Shown: piece by piece, positions 47,707-58,279 of the stretch | Layout: each line of letters begins with the position of its first letter | Numbering within the stretch: position 1 is the stretch's first letter | Source of the DNA: Ensifer adhaerens | Lineage (GTDB): Bacteria; Pseudomonadota; Alphaproteobacteria; Rhizobiales; Rhizobiaceae | Direction: 5' to 3' | Length of the DNA: 64,000 nucleotides | Assembly: GCF_020035535.1 (NCBI RefSeq) | Contig: NZ_CP083349.1 | Span: 1-64,000, forward strand | The notes under the pieces: generated by a model | Databases searched by the model: none | Told to the model about the DNA's origin: nothing | What the model saw: the letters and a program-made list of their open reading frames with translations, nothing else | Translations under genes and position numbers: made by a program

Positions 47707-48873
47707 ATGAGCGATTACAAAACACAGCCTGTCGCGCTGGCGACCGAGGAGGCAGAGGCCTCCGGAGAGGCGGAGGCGGGCAGTAGTAGCACCGCCACTC
47801 GACACGAGGGCACGAAATCCACTTCGACTTTCTGGAGCCGCGCCGCGCGACTGCTGCGGGGCGCAAGCCCGTCGAGCTTGCGCGAGGATCTCGCTGACGC
47901 ACTCCAGACGGATGCCGACAGCAACACGGCCTTCTCGCCCGGCGAACGGGCGATGCTCAACAACATTCTGCGTTTCCGCGAGATCAGGGTCGAGGACGTC
48001 ATGGTCCCGCGTGCCGACATCGAAGCGGTCGACCAGAGCATCACTATCGGCGAGCTGATGGTGATCTTCGAGGAGTCGGGCCGCTCGCGCATGCCGGTCT
48101 ATAACGAAGGCCTCGATGATCCCCGCGGCATGGTGCACATCCGCGACCTGCTTTCCTACGTCACCAAGCAGGCCCGCAACCGTCGCCGCAACGGCAAGGC
48201 GCCGGCTGCCGCGACGGCTACCGGCGAAAAGACCGAGAAAACGCCCCGTTCGCCGAAGGCGAGCTTCGACCTTTCGCGCGTCGATCTCGGCAAGTCGCTG
48301 GAAGAAGCGGGCATCGTCCGCCAGCTGCTGTTCGTGCCGCCTTCGATGCTGGCGTCCGACCTGATGCAGCGCATGCAGGCCGCCCGCATCCAGATGGCGC
48401 TCGTCATCGATGAATATGGCGGAACCGATGGTCTCGTCTCGCTCGAGGACATCGTCGAGATGGTCGTCGGCGATATCGAAGACGAACACGACGACGACGA
48501 AGTGATGTTCGCTCGCACGTCGGACGACGTTTTCGTCGCCGACGCCCGCGTTGAACTGGAAGAAATCGCCGCAGCGATCGGTCCCGACTTCGATGTGCGC
48601 GAGCAGCTCGAAGACGTCGACACGCTCGGCGGCCTGATCTTCGCTTCGCTTGGCCGCATTCCGGTGCGCGGTGAAGTCGTGCAGGCCATTCCCGGGTTCG
48701 AGTTCCAGATCCTCGACGCTGACCCGCGGCGCGTGAAACGCGTTCGCATCATGCGCAAGCGTCCGCCGGCACGCCGCCGCGTGTCGCGACCGGAGGGCGA
48801 AATCGCTCCGGAGACGGTCCCCGTCAATCGTACCAATGGCGCTGCCCCCTCCGCAGCAGCCGACGAGCAATAG
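47707..48873 (+). CDS. CBS-domain hemolysin/CorC-like protein
   Basis: A 388-residue protein with an acidic N terminus, two CBS repeats (about 100-160 and 195-275, VEDVMVPRADIEAVD and LVSLEDIVEMVVGDIEDEHDDDE) and a C-terminal CorC_HlyC transporter-associated domain (about 280-345). It lacks the DUF21 membrane part, like CorC of Enterobacteria, where CorC aids magnesium/cobalt efflux and resistance. Its place in the ybeY-corC-lnt series supports CorC identity rather than a haemolysin. Confidence 0.85.
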   Translation: MSDYKTQPVALATEEAEASGEAEAGSSSTATRHEGTKSTSTFWSRAARLLRGASPSSLREDLADALQTDADSNTAFSPGERAMLNNILRFREIRVEDVMVPRADIEAVDQSITIGELMVIFEESGRSRMPVYNEGLDDPRGMVHIRDLLSYVTKQARNRRRNGKAPAAATATGEKTEKTPRSPKASFDLSRVDLGKSLEEAGIVRQLLFVPPSMLASDLMQRMQAARIQMALVIDEYGGTDGLVSLEDIVEMVVGDIEDEHDDDEVMFARTSDDVFVADARVELEEIAAAIGPDFDVREQLEDVDTLGGLIFASLGRIPVRGEVVQAIPGFEFQILDADPRRVKRVRIMRKRPPARRRVSRPEGEIAPETVPVNRTNGAAPSAAADEQ

Positions 48874-48880
48874 TCGCTCC

Positions 48881-48912
48881 GACCCCGCGCGCTTCTTCGT
48901 GCGCGCGGGGTC
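48881..48912 (+). terminator. Hairpin after the CorC-like gene
   Basis: A 12-bp perfect stem (GACCCCGCGCGC with its complement) with an 8-nt loop, 7 bases after the stop. T-rich tail is weak (GTATCTCC), so termination is probably incomplete. Confidence 0.6.
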
Positions 48913-49094
48913 GTATCTCCTGCCATCCGCTCCATCGGCGGATCGCTGGTCTGACGGAAGGACATGCCTTCCGCAGCCAATTCCGCCTCCTGAAGGGGAC
49001 AAACAGCCCGTTTTTTGGAAGACTGGCGCCGATTGATTCGGTGGTTGTTTCGCTCCGGCGCCGTGGCTAGCGGCCGGGATCGACTGGAGGCTGC

Positions 49095-50690
49095 ATGGTA
49101 AGACTGGCAGGCAGGGTGATGCTTCTGTCCGGGTTCCCGAGGGTATTGCTCGCGTTCTTCGCAGGGCTAATCACGGTTCTGGCTCAGCCGCCCTTCGGCA
49201 TTTTTGCCTTCGCCTTCGTCTCCTTCCCCATCCTCGTCTGGCTGCTCGACGGCGCGAGCGGAAATCCGGATGGCGGCATCGTCAGGCGGCTCTGGCCGGC
49301 GGCCGTGATCGGCTGGTGGTTCGGTTTCGGCTATTTCCTCGGCGGTCTCTGGTGGCTCGGCAATGCGCTGCTGGTGGAGGCCGACGAATTCGCCTGGGCG
49401 CTGCCGCTCGCCGTCGTCGGTCTTCCGGCTTTCCTCGCGCTCTTCTATGCGCTTGCGACGCTGACCGCGCGGATATTCTGGTCCGATGGGGTGGGGCGGA
49501 TCGCGGCGCTTGCGCTGGCCTTCGGCCTTTGTGAACTGCTCCGCAGCTTCCTCTTCACCGGCTTTCCCTGGAATGCCATCGGTTACGCGGCGATGCCGAT
49601 GCCGCTGATGATGCAGTCCGCAAGCGTGGTCAACCTTGCGACCATCAACATGCTGTCGGTCTTCGTTTTCGCGGCACCCGCCCTCCTTGCCACGGGCAGG
49701 GGGAGCCGGATCGGCCTGTCGGCAGCCCTCGTCCTCCTCACGGCGCATGTCGGTTTCGGCTTCTATCGCCTTGCACAGCCGGCCCCGGCTTCGCCCGAGC
49801 CGCCGCTGACCGTCCGTCTCGTCCAGCCGGTGATCGACCAGGCAAAGAAGCTGGATGATCGTGAACGGGCCGCCGTCTTCGAGGAACATCTCTCGCTCAC
49901 CACCGCTGCCCCCGAAAAAGGCGGCAAGCGACCGGACATCGTCGTCTGGCCCGAAACGTCGATCCCCTTCATCCTGACCGACAATCCCGACGCCCTGGCG
50001 CGGATCGCCGAGGTGCTCGATGACGATCAGATCCTCATCGCCGGCGCCGTGCGCGCGGAGGATGCGGGCGCCGGTCTACCGCCGCGCTACTACAACTCGA
50101 TCTATGTCATCGACGGACGCGGCCAGATCATCGGTGCTGCCGACAAGGTGCATCTGGTCCCGTTTGGCGAGTATCTACCCTTCGAGGAGTTGCTGTCCTC
50201 CTGGGGCCTGAGTTCCGTTGCCGCCTCGATGCCAGGTGGTTTTTCGGCGGCGAAGAGCCGTTCGCTATTGACCCTGCCCAGTGGCAGGACGCTCTATCCG
50301 CTGGTCTGCTACGAGGCGATCTTCCCCGACGAAATCGGCGGCGCCGCGCGTGGTGCGGACGCGCTTCTCAACATCACCAACGATGCCTGGTTCGGCGACA
50401 CGCCCGGTCCGCGCCAGCATTTCCACCAGGCCCAACTACGCGCCGTCGAGACCGGAACACCCCTTGTTCGCGCTGCCAACAGCGGTATATCAGCAATTGT
50501 TGATGCACGTGGGGTTTTAATGGTAGGATTGTCCTACAATTATAGGGGAGTGGTCGACACACTTCTGCCGGGAAAGATGCCTACGCCTTTGGACGACGCT
50601 ATGCGAAGCCGAATCTTCTGGCTGAGTGCACTGTTCCTTCTTCTGGTTGCAGTGTTTTCGCGTGTTGGTTTTAATATTAGGAAGAATTGA
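49095..50690 (+). CDS. lnt: Apolipoprotein N-acyltransferase Lnt
   Basis: Lnt adds the third acyl chain to lipoproteins. The 531-residue protein has about six N-terminal transmembrane helices, a nitrilase-fold periplasmic domain with the Glu-Lys-Cys triad in WPETSIPF, KVHLVPFGEYLP and VCYEAIFPDE, and a C-terminal transmembrane helix (about 507-525). GGAGG precedes the ATG. It completes the pathway with lspA at 25430. Confidence 0.93.
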   Translation: MVRLAGRVMLLSGFPRVLLAFFAGLITVLAQPPFGIFAFAFVSFPILVWLLDGASGNPDGGIVRRLWPAAVIGWWFGFGYFLGGLWWLGNALLVEADEFAWALPLAVVGLPAFLALFYALATLTARIFWSDGVGRIAALALAFGLCELLRSFLFTGFPWNAIGYAAMPMPLMMQSASVVNLATINMLSVFVFAAPALLATGRGSRIGLSAALVLLTAHVGFGFYRLAQPAPASPEPPLTVRLVQPVIDQAKKLDDRERAAVFEEHLSLTTAAPEKGGKRPDIVVWPETSIPFILTDNPDALARIAEVLDDDQILIAGAVRAEDAGAGLPPRYYNSIYVIDGRGQIIGAADKVHLVPFGEYLPFEELLSSWGLSSVAASMPGGFSAAKSRSLLTLPSGRTLYPLVCYEAIFPDEIGGAARGADALLNITNDAWFGDTPGPRQHFHQAQLRAVETGTPLVRAANSGISAIVDARGVLMVGLSYNYRGVVDTLLPGKMPTPLDDAMRSRIFWLSALFLLLVAVFSRVGFNIRKN

Positions 50691-50836
50691 CCTAAAACCC
50701 CTAAAATTGCATAGTGGTCCGCACCATCGTCCTTGTTGTGGCGGCATTGTCTTATCACCGTGGCGGTCGCCTCGGTGAGCGGCGCTCCCGTGTGAGGCGG
50801 TGGATCAAACGAAACAGCGTGTTTGGGAACGCAGAT

Positions 50837-51253
50837 ATGATCGAAAACAAAAAGAAGCCGAACCCGATCGACATTCATGTCGGTAGTCGGATTCGTCTTC
50901 GCCGCACGATGCTTGGCATGAGCCAGGAGAAGCTCGGCGAAAGTCTGGGGATTACCTTTCAGCAGATTCAGAAGTACGAGAAGGGCACGAACCGGGTCGG
51001 CGCGAGCCGCTTGCAGAATATTTCGGGCATTCTGAACGTTCCGGTTTCCTTCTTCTTCGAAGATGCGCCGGGTGACACCTCCGGCCAGCCCGGCATGGCG
51101 GAAGCCTCCAGTTCCAACTACGTTGTGGATTTCCTTTCGTCTTCCGAGGGGCTGCAACTCAACCGTGCCTTCGTCAAGATCACGGATCCGAAGGTTCGTC
51201 GCCGCCTCGTCGATCTCGTCAAGGCGCTCGCTGCGGAAGCGGAAAGCGAATAG
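50837..51253 (+). CDS. XRE-family HTH regulator (PhrR-like)
   Basis: A 138-residue regulator with a Cro/CI-type HTH (about 14-70, GSRIRLRRTMLGMSQEKLGE and GITFQQIQKYEKGTNRVGAS) and a helical C terminus. Its size and position before metK recall PhrR, a low-pH-inducible regulator reported in Sinorhizobium; I cannot confirm orthology. The ATG at 50837 starts directly before the HTH; the open frame to 50714 is not family-like. A terminator separates it from metK. Confidence 0.8.
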   Translation: MIENKKKPNPIDIHVGSRIRLRRTMLGMSQEKLGESLGITFQQIQKYEKGTNRVGASRLQNISGILNVPVSFFFEDAPGDTSGQPGMAEASSSNYVVDFLSSSEGLQLNRAFVKITDPKVRRRLVDLVKALAAEAESE

Positions 51254-51282
51254 TTCCAACGTTCCCGTCGGGACTTGAAAAC

Positions 51283-51308
51283 AAAGCGGCCTCTTGTGCC
51301 GCTTTTTT
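51283..51308 (+). terminator. Intrinsic terminator between the XRE regulator and metK
   Basis: AAAGCGGC and GCCGCTTT pair with a 7-nt loop, followed by TTTT. Confidence 0.85.
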
Positions 51309-51341
51309 CATGCGCGCTTTTCCGCCGGCGCACCAAAGTGA

Positions 51342-51370
51342 TTGGCTTGGTGGTGATATAAAGATATATT
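51342..51370 (+). promoter_or_regulatory. Predicted sigma-70 promoter of metK
   Basis: TTGGCT at 51342-51347 and TATATT at 51365-51370, with a 17-base spacer, in a locally AT-rich tract. The leader to the ATG at 51452 would be about 75 nt, long enough for a regulatory structure. I see no confident SAM riboswitch. Confidence 0.6.
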
Positions 51371-51451
51371 TATGTCGTTGTGCGCTTGTTTTTCGGGCGC
51401 AAAACCACTAACACCATGCCAGCGCTTTTCTTCATTGAGGGGACTTCCCGC

Positions 51452-52720
<1,269 letters not shown>

Positions 52721-52800
52721 GCGAACGATCGGCGTGGCCGGCAAAGCCGCGCATTGAAGATAGCGCAGTGGCCTGCTATCAGGCGCTTGCGAATTTCAGG

Positions 52801-52840
52801 GCGGGCGCTCCGGCAAGGAGCGCCCGCTTCGTTCATTTTG
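52801..52840 (+). terminator. Intrinsic terminator after metK
   Basis: An 11-bp perfect stem GCGGGCGCTCC/GGAGCGCCCGC with a 5-nt loop and a TTCGTTCATTTTG tail. Confidence 0.75.
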
Positions 52841-52889
52841 ATTTTGGGTTGGCTTGATCCGGGATCAGCGTGACCAAGGGACAAACGAC

Positions 52890-53588
52890 ATGACCGAACC
52901 GCGCCGTGCCAGAGCAACCGAGGCCTTCTTCGGCCGCCGCAAGGGCAAGCCGTTGCGCGAGCGGCAGGCGGCGCATCTGGAAACCGTGCTGCCGACGCTG
53001 AAGCTCGATCTGTCGAGCGCTGCTCCGGCGGAGCTGAAGACACTGTTTCCTCAGGATGTCGGGCGAATCCGGCTGGAAATCGGCTTCGGCGGCGGCGAAC
53101 ACCTGATCCACCGCGCCGCCGAAACGCCCTCGACCGGCTTCATCGGCGTCGAACCCTTCGTCAATTCCATGGCCAAGCTCGTCGGTCACATCGAGGATCG
53201 CGGCGTCAGCAACATTCGCCTCTACGACGACGACGCCACCCAGGTCCTCGATTGGCTGCCGGCCGCATCGGTCGACCAGATCGACCTGCTTTATCCGGAT
53301 CCGTGGCCGAAGCGTAAACACTGGAAGCGCCGCTTTGTGTCCAAGGTCAATCTCGACCGTTTTGCGCGCGTGCTGAAGCCCGGCGGCGTGTTCTGCTTCG
53401 CCTCGGATATCGACACCTATGTCAATTGGACACTGTTGCATTGCCGCGATCACGCGGCCTTCGAATGGACGGCGCAGAAGGCAGCCGACTGGCTGACGCC
53501 CTACGAGGGATGGCCGAGCACACGCTACGAGGCCAAGGCGCGCAGGGAAGGCCGGAGCTCCGCCTATCTTACTTTCCGGCGCGTCTAA
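52890..53588 (+). CDS. trmB: tRNA (guanine-N7-)-methyltransferase TrmB
   Basis: Methylates G46 of tRNA using SAM from MetK next door. The 232-residue protein has the SAM motif [14 protein letters not shown], the acidic GVEPF strand end and the catalytic [22 protein letters not shown] 52890 starts [20 protein letters not shown]; a longer frame from 52854 is less likely. metK-trmB adjacency is common in Rhizobiaceae. Its stop is three bases before the repeat array. Confidence 0.95.
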   Translation: MTEPRRARATEAFFGRRKGKPLRERQAAHLETVLPTLKLDLSSAAPAELKTLFPQDVGRIRLEIGFGGGEHLIHRAAETPSTGFIGVEPFVNSMAKLVGHIEDRGVSNIRLYDDDATQVLDWLPAASVDQIDLLYPDPWPKRKHWKRRFVSKVNLDRFARVLKPGGVFCFASDIDTYVNWTLLHCRDHAAFEWTAQKAADWLTPYEGWPSTRYEAKARREGRSSAYLTFRRV

Positions 53589-53590
53589 AG

Positions 53591-53802
53591 CAATTCCAGG
53601 AAAAGTGCGAAGCGGTTTTCCGTCAGGGATTGCGTTGCTCTAAATTCAATTCCAGGAAAAGTGCGAAGCGGTTTTCCGTCCGGAATTGCGTCGCTTCAAA
53701 TTCCAATTCCAGGAACAGTGCGACGCGGCCTTCCGTCCGGAATTGCGGACCAGAAGACCAACCCCAGGAACGGGCGCGAAGCGATTTTCCGCCCGGAATT
53801 TC
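53591..53802 (+). repeat. Tandem array of four rhizobial palindromic repeats
   Basis: Four units of about 44 bases at a 55-57-base period (starting 53591, 53647, 53704 and 53759). Each begins CAATTCCAGGAAAAGTGCGA (degenerate in units 3-4) and continues AGCGGTTTTCCGTCCGGAAT. The arms GGAAAA and GTTTTCC make each unit a hairpin. Units 1 and 2 differ at only about three positions; units 3 and 4 diverge more. A related single copy lies at 61558-61600. Confidence 0.85.
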
Positions 53803-53867
53803 AGGCTCGAGAGAGCGGCGGCGTCATCCCGAGAGGTCAGCGCTCACCGTCAATGGCGGGCGTAAGA

Positions 53868-54125
53868 TCAGTGGAGTGTGACGGTGCGCAGATCGTCCTC
53901 GGCGGCCTTGAAGAAGGTGCTGGAACGGTTGTCGGTCAGGAGGATCGGTGTGCCGTCGGCGCCGAAGAGCGCCCAGAGATCAATACCCGGTCCCATCTCG
54001 GGTGCTTCCGGGAAGCAGCGCGACACTTCGTCCGAACGCATTTTCCGGATGTAACCGATTTCGCCTTCGCCCAGATGCGCGAGGTCGTTCTTCGACAGTG
54101 ACGAGCTGATGGCTTTCAGTCCCAT
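53868..54125 (-). CDS. DUF1150 family protein
   Basis: An 85-residue acidic protein I place in the DUF1150 family, small proteins of Rhizobiales often next to hsp20 genes. Visible features: hydrophobic ALGAD-type core (WALFGADGTPILLTDNRSS) and an acidic tail. Function unknown; linkage with hsp20 suggests a proteostasis link. Only 47 bases separate it from the hsp20 stop, so it probably shares the heat-inducible transcript. Confidence 0.75.
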   Translation of the reverse strand: MGLKAISSSLSKNDLAHLGEGEIGYIRKMRSDEVSRCFPEAPEMGPGIDLWALFGADGTPILLTDNRSSTFFKAAEDDLRTVTLH

Positions 54126-54172
54126 GGTGATACTCCGTGGTCGCCGGCCAGGGGAGAATCCCGCCGGTTATC

Positions 54173-54604
54173 CTACTCTGGGACTGAAATGTTAATTTTC
54201 TTTACCATACGCACCGGCTCAGGACGAACGAGGTCAACCGAGAGCAGGCCGTTGCGCAGCTCGGCGCCAAGAACCTTCATGCCATCGGCCAGAACGAAGG
54301 TGCGTTGGAACTGCCGCGCAGCGATGCCGCGGTGCAGGTAATCGCGATCGCCATTGTCGATCTGGCGGCCGCGAATGACGAGCTGGTTCTCCTCGGTGGT
54401 GACCTCGAGGTCCTCTTCGGAGAAGCCGGCCACCGCAAGCGTGATGCGCAGCCTTTCAGGCTCGTCGATCGATGCATCGCCGCGAATGCGTTCAATATTG
54501 TAAGGCGGATATCCGTCGTTGCCCTTGGCGATACGCTCAAGGGTCTTTTCCATCGTGTCGAAACCCAGCAGCAGCGGGCTCGTAAAGGGCGTAATTCGGC
54601 TCAT
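54173..54604 (-). CDS. Small heat shock protein Hsp20 (IbpA-like)
   Basis: A 143-residue holdase with an alpha-crystallin domain (about 35-135: PPYNIERIRGDASID, DLEVTTEENQLVIRGR and the edge strand with LRNGLLSVDLVRPEP). The N-terminal MSRITPFTSPLLLGFDTMEK is the class A rhizobial type. Its start lies after a ROSE-type thermosensor and a predicted RpoH promoter. Confidence 0.94.
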   Translation of the reverse strand: MSRITPFTSPLLLGFDTMEKTLERIAKGNDGYPPYNIERIRGDASIDEPERLRITLAVAGFSEEDLEVTTEENQLVIRGRQIDNGDRDYLHRGIAARQFQRTFVLADGMKVLGAELRNGLLSVDLVRPEPVRMVKKINISVPE

Positions 54605-54612
54605 TCCTCAAG

Positions 54613-54631
54613 TCCTTGCGAGATCAAGCGA
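54613..54631 (-). promoter_or_regulatory. ROSE-type RNA thermometer hairpin masking the hsp20 Shine-Dalgarno
   Basis: On the minus strand UCGCUUG pairs with CAAGGA, leaving one bulged G: U-A, C-G, (G), C-G, U-A, U-A, G-C around a 6-nt loop. This is the UYGCU-AGGA core of ROSE elements. The masked AAGGA is 8 bases before the ATG. A CUGC-UGG-GCAG hairpin lies upstream, inside a leader of about 60 nt. Confidence 0.8.
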
Positions 54632-54668
54632 CCGTTGTTCGGACCTGCCCAGCAGCATCCTTGCGGCA

Positions 54669-54697
54669 ATATGGTAGCTGTGCGCAATGAGTGCAAG
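54669..54697 (-). promoter_or_regulatory. Predicted RpoH promoter of hsp20
   Basis: On the minus strand CTTGCA, 17 bases, CCATAT, a close fit to the alphaproteobacterial heat-shock consensus. It places the start about 60 bases before the ATG, at the beginning of the ROSE leader. Confidence 0.7.
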
Positions 54698-54814
54698 CCG
54701 CTTGCCTCAGACGTGCACGCAAATCATAGTCCGCTCTCGCAGAATCCAACAGCGAAGCGAGGAGGGCGCATGCGGCCTCGTACCCGCTCCGGTGCATTGT
54801 AATCGATCGCGCTT

Positions 54815-54831
54815 TGGGTCGGGTAGACCCA
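54815..54831 (+). promoter_or_regulatory. TGGGTC-N5-GACCCA palindrome before the nucleoside hydrolase gene
   Basis: A 6-bp inverted repeat with a 5-base centre, 30 bases before the nucleoside hydrolase start. An identical arm pair with the same spacing lies at 58655-58671 after rbsK. Confidence 0.4.
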
Positions 54832-54860
54832 GCCAAACGTGATCCAGGGAGGACGAGAGA

Positions 54861-55805
54861 GTGCCCGTGCCGAGAAAGATAATCATAGACACCGATCCCG
54901 GGCAGGACGATGCCGCCGCAATCATGCTCGCGTTCGGAAGCCCGGAAGAGATCGACTTGCTCGGTATTACCACGGTTGCCGGCAACGTGCCGTTGGCCCT
55001 GACGGCCCGCAACGCCCGTGTTCTTTGCGAGCTCTGCGATCGGCCGAAAGTTCGGGTCTTTTCCGGCGCCGACAAGCCGATCGCCCGCCCGCTGGTGACC
55101 GCCGAGCACGTCCACGGCAAGACCGGCCTCGATGGCCCGACGCTCGACGAGCCGACGATGAAGCTCGAGGAACAGCACGCGGTCGACTTCATCGTCGAAA
55201 CCCTTCGCAACGAGACTGAGGGCACCGTGACGCTCTGCACCCTCGGCCCGCTCACCAACATTGCGCTCGCGCTTCAGAAGGCGCCCGAGATCGCGCCGCG
55301 GGTGAAGGAACTGGTGATGATGGGCGGCGGCTTCTTTGAAGGCGGCAACATCACGCCGGCGGCCGAGTTCAACATCTATGTCGATCCGGAAGCCGCCGAT
55401 ATCGTCTTCCGCTCGGGCATTCCGATCGTGATGATGCCGCTCGACGTCACCCATCGCGTGCTGACCCACAAGGCGCGGGTGCAGAAGATCCGCGACATCG
55501 GCAGCCGCCCGGCGATCGCCATGGCGGAGATGCTCGAATTCTTCGAGCGCTTTGATATCGAGAAATACGGCACCGATGGCGGCCCGCTGCACGACCCGAC
55601 CGTCATCGCCTATCTGCTGCGCCCCGAGCTTTTCACCGGCCGGGATTGCAACGTCGAGATCGAGACCAAGTCGCCGCTGACGGCGGGCATGACGGTTGTC
55701 GACTGGTGGCAGGTCACCGGCCGGCCGCACAACGCCAAGGTCATGCGCTTCGTCGACGACCAGGGCTTCTTCGATCTTTTGACCGAGCGGCTGGCGCGCA
55801 TCTGA
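54861..55805 (+). CDS. Inosine-uridine preferring nucleoside hydrolase
   Basis: Splits ribonucleosides to base and ribose. The 314-residue protein has the family signature DTDPGQDDAAAIMLA near residue 10, the calcium-site Asp cluster and the C-terminal DGGPLHDPTVIAYLL with catalytic-site His/Asp. Start is GTG 54861 or 54867, with GGGAGGA upstream. rbsK at 58686 could phosphorylate the ribose released. It converges with the chemoreceptor gene at a shared terminator. Confidence 0.9.
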   Translation: MPVPRKIIIDTDPGQDDAAAIMLAFGSPEEIDLLGITTVAGNVPLALTARNARVLCELCDRPKVRVFSGADKPIARPLVTAEHVHGKTGLDGPTLDEPTMKLEEQHAVDFIVETLRNETEGTVTLCTLGPLTNIALALQKAPEIAPRVKELVMMGGGFFEGGNITPAAEFNIYVDPEAADIVFRSGIPIVMMPLDVTHRVLTHKARVQKIRDIGSRPAIAMAEMLEFFERFDIEKYGTDGGPLHDPTVIAYLLRPELFTGRDCNVEIETKSPLTAGMTVVDWWQVTGRPHNAKVMRFVDDQGFFDLLTERLARI

Positions 55806-55835
55806 TCCCGCGCCAGATCGCCAAGCATCAAACAA

Positions 55836-55866
55836 AAACGGCGCCCCGAGGGCGCCGTTTCTTTTT
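55836..55866. terminator. Bidirectional terminator between nucleoside hydrolase and chemoreceptor genes
   Basis: AAACGGCGCC and GGCGCCGTTT pair around CCGAG, with TTTC-TTTTT on the plus side and AAAAA on the other. Confidence 0.88.
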
Positions 55867-55879
55867 CTCGATCTGTTGA

Positions 55880-58279
55880 TCAGAACTCTTCCCAATTGTC
55901 CTGGGCAAGCGCGTTGGCGCCCGAGGTCTGGGTGAGTACCCGCTGCGTCGAGGCCGAGTAGCTGCTGCGTGCCGGGCTTGCAGCCGGAGCCGGCCGCGCC
56001 TCGCGGACGGGAGCCGGTGCCGGACGTTCGGCCGCACGCATGCGTTCGGCTGTGCCACGCAGCATCTCGGACGAGGAGGGCTGCGCCGAACCGGAGGCCT
56101 GGGCGACGCGGAAGCGGGCAACCAGCGCGTTGAGCGTCCGCGCCTCTTCGTTGAGCGCCATGCCGGCGGCCGTCGTCTCTTCGACCATGGCGGCGTTCTG
56201 CTGGGTCACCTGGTCCATCTGGTTGACGGCCGAGTTGATCTCCTTCAGGCCGACGGCCTGCTCGGAGGCCGAGCTCGAGATCTGGCGGATGAGGCCGTTG
56301 ATCTGAACGACCTGCTCAGCGATCTTCTCGAGTGCGCCGCCGGCCTTGCCGACGAGATCGACGCCTTCGCGCACCTGTCCGGCCGAGGTGTTGATCAGAG
56401 TCTTGATCTCCTTGGCGGCATTGGCGGAGCGCTGGGCGAGCTCGCGCACTTCCTGGGCGACGACGGCAAACCCCTTGCCGGCATCGCCGGCACGGGCGGC
56501 TTCGACGCCGGCGTTGAGCGCCAAAAGGTTGGTCTGGAAGGCGATCTCGTCGATGACGCCGATGATGCGGCTGACTTCGTGCGACGACTGCTCAATACCC
56601 TTCATCGCGGCAATGGCCTTCTGCACCACTTCGCCCGACTGTCCGGCATCGCTGCTGGCCACTTCCACCGACTTGGCGGCGACCTTGGCGTTTTCGGCGC
56701 TGGCGTTGACCTGCGAAGTCAATTCGTCGAGGGCCGCCGCGGTTTCTTCCAGGCTTGCCGCCTGCTGTTCGGTGCGGTGCGACAGGTCGTTGGCGGCGCT
56801 GCTGATTTCGCTTGTGCCGTTGCCGATGTTGACGACCGAATGGTTGACGGTGCGGATCGTCTCTTCGAGGCTTTCCATCGTCGCGTTGAAGTCGCGCTTC
56901 AGCTGAGCGTATTCGCCGGGGAAATCGTCGGTGATGCGGAAAGCGAGATCGCCGGACGACAGGTGCGACAGGCCCTTGCCGAGGCGGGCGACGATGTCGC
57001 GCTGAAGGGCGCCGGTTTCGGCACGCTCGGTTTCCGAGCGATTGCGCTCGCGTTCGGCCTGTTCGCGCTCGTGGCGGGCTTCGCCCTCCAGGCGCTTGGT
57101 GTCGGCAAGCTGATGGCGGAAGCCTTCGAGCGCCTTGGCGACTTCGCCGGTTTCGTCGGAGCGATCCTGGCCGGCAATCGACTTTGTGTAGTCGCCGTGG
57201 CTGAGGTTGGCGACGTCCTTGACCAGTGCCGCGAGAGGCTTCTGCACGAAACCACGCACGGCGAGATATAGACCGAGCAGCACGGCGCCGAGTACGACGA
57301 GGCCGCCGACGATCATCATGTAGGTCTGGTCCTTGACCGGGGCATTGATCGCGGTGCGCGGCACGTCGACGAGCACGACCCAGCTGGTGTTCACGCCCGA
57401 GAGGGTGAACGGATAGACGAGACGGTCGAAAGGCTCGTTGCCATCATAGGAAAGGTTGGAGACGATGCCCGGCTTGCCGGAGGCAAGCGCATTCTTGACG
57501 ACGTCGTTGCCTTCGCCGTCATATTCCTTGAGCAGGAGTTCCGGGATCGGCGCCACCAGCCATTTGCCGCTCTGCGAGAGGAGGTAGACGCGACCGGTAT
57601 CGAAGGGCTTCAGCTTCGCCAGGCCATCGCCGAGCGATGCGAGCGAAATGTCGACGCCGGTAACGCCGAGAAGCTTGTCGCCGGACATGACCGGATAGGC
57701 GATCGAGCTCATCGCGGTCGGGATGTCGGTGTCCTGCGCGGTGTAGGGCTGGGTGATCGCGCCCTTGCCGCTTTTTGCAGCGAGTTTGTACCACTCGGCC
57801 GCGTAGTCGGCGCCGAAAGTGGAGTACTGGATTTCGTTGGTGCGGCTCTTCGACCAGTAGGGCGTGAAGATGCCCTTGTCGTTGCCGCCCAGTTCCTTGT
57901 TGTTGACGACGTCCTCCTGGCGACCGTCGAAGGCCTTGGGCTCCTCAGCGAACCAGCTTCCGAAGGCGAAGGGGTTCTGCTCGAGGTTCGCCCTCAGGAT
58001 ATTGATCACCCCCGTGCGCTCCAGCGACTTTTCGGCATGCGCGCGGCCAAGAATGCCGGCCATCGAGCGCGCTGCACTTGCAAGCTCGCCGATGTCGCCG
58101 GCGATGTCCGAGGCGATTGCCCGGGCTTCACCGCTTGCCTGTTCGAGGACCAGCGTTTCGACGCGATCCTGGGTCTGGGAGATAAGAACGAAATTCGAAG
58201 CGAGCAGGACTAGTGCGATCGTGCCGCCTGTCACCGCGATCAGTTTGGTCGCCAGCGATTTGGCTTGGAACTTGAACAT
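55880..58279 (-). CDS. Methyl-accepting chemotaxis protein with dCache sensor
   Basis: A 799-residue chemoreceptor: TM1 (about 10-30), a periplasmic dCache-type domain (about 40-300), TM2 (about 310-332), HAMP and a long cytoplasmic signalling coiled coil with tip [20 protein letters not shown] and flanking methylation helices. The C terminus NWEEF is a CheR/CheB-tethering pentapeptide. The sensor region contains [14 protein letters not shown] and YT-x-P-Y-like aromatic residues but does not clearly match the amino-acid motif, so the ligand is unknown. It lies between nucleoside hydrolase and ribokinase genes, which hints at nucleoside or ribose sensing. In S. meliloti mcpZ may hold the analogous locus, but I cannot confirm orthology. 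Confidence 0.92.
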   Translation of the reverse strand: MFKFQAKSLATKLIAVTGGTIALVLLASNFVLISQTQDRVETLVLEQASGEARAIASDIAGDIGELASAARSMAGILGRAHAEKSLERTGVINILRANLEQNPFAFGSWFAEEPKAFDGRQEDVVNNKELGGNDKGIFTPYWSKSRTNEIQYSTFGADYAAEWYKLAAKSGKGAITQPYTAQDTDIPTAMSSIAYPVMSGDKLLGVTGVDISLASLGDGLAKLKPFDTGRVYLLSQSGKWLVAPIPELLLKEYDGEGNDVVKNALASGKPGIVSNLSYDGNEPFDRLVYPFTLSGVNTSWVVLVDVPRTAINAPVKDQTYMMIVGGLVVLGAVLLGLYLAVRGFVQKPLAALVKDVANLSHGDYTKSIAGQDRSDETGEVAKALEGFRHQLADTKRLEGEARHEREQAERERNRSETERAETGALQRDIVARLGKGLSHLSSGDLAFRITDDFPGEYAQLKRDFNATMESLEETIRTVNHSVVNIGNGTSEISSAANDLSHRTEQQAASLEETAAALDELTSQVNASAENAKVAAKSVEVASSDAGQSGEVVQKAIAAMKGIEQSSHEVSRIIGVIDEIAFQTNLLALNAGVEAARAGDAGKGFAVVAQEVRELAQRSANAAKEIKTLINTSAGQVREGVDLVGKAGGALEKIAEQVVQINGLIRQISSSASEQAVGLKEINSAVNQMDQVTQQNAAMVEETTAAGMALNEEARTLNALVARFRVAQASGSAQPSSSEMLRGTAERMRAAERPAPAPVREARPAPAASPARSSYSASTQRVLTQTSGANALAQDNWEEF

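Noticed and set aside
51309..51451. Possible SAM riboswitch in the metK leader
   Set aside because: The tract has partial stems (GTGCGC/GGCGCA) and a weak resemblance to SAM-II fragments, but the conserved core and pseudoknot could not be aligned. A covariance scan would settle it.
53591..53802. CRISPR array
   Set aside because: The regular period is suggestive, but the repeats are long, palindromic and degenerate, the intervals are short and related, and no cas gene is present.
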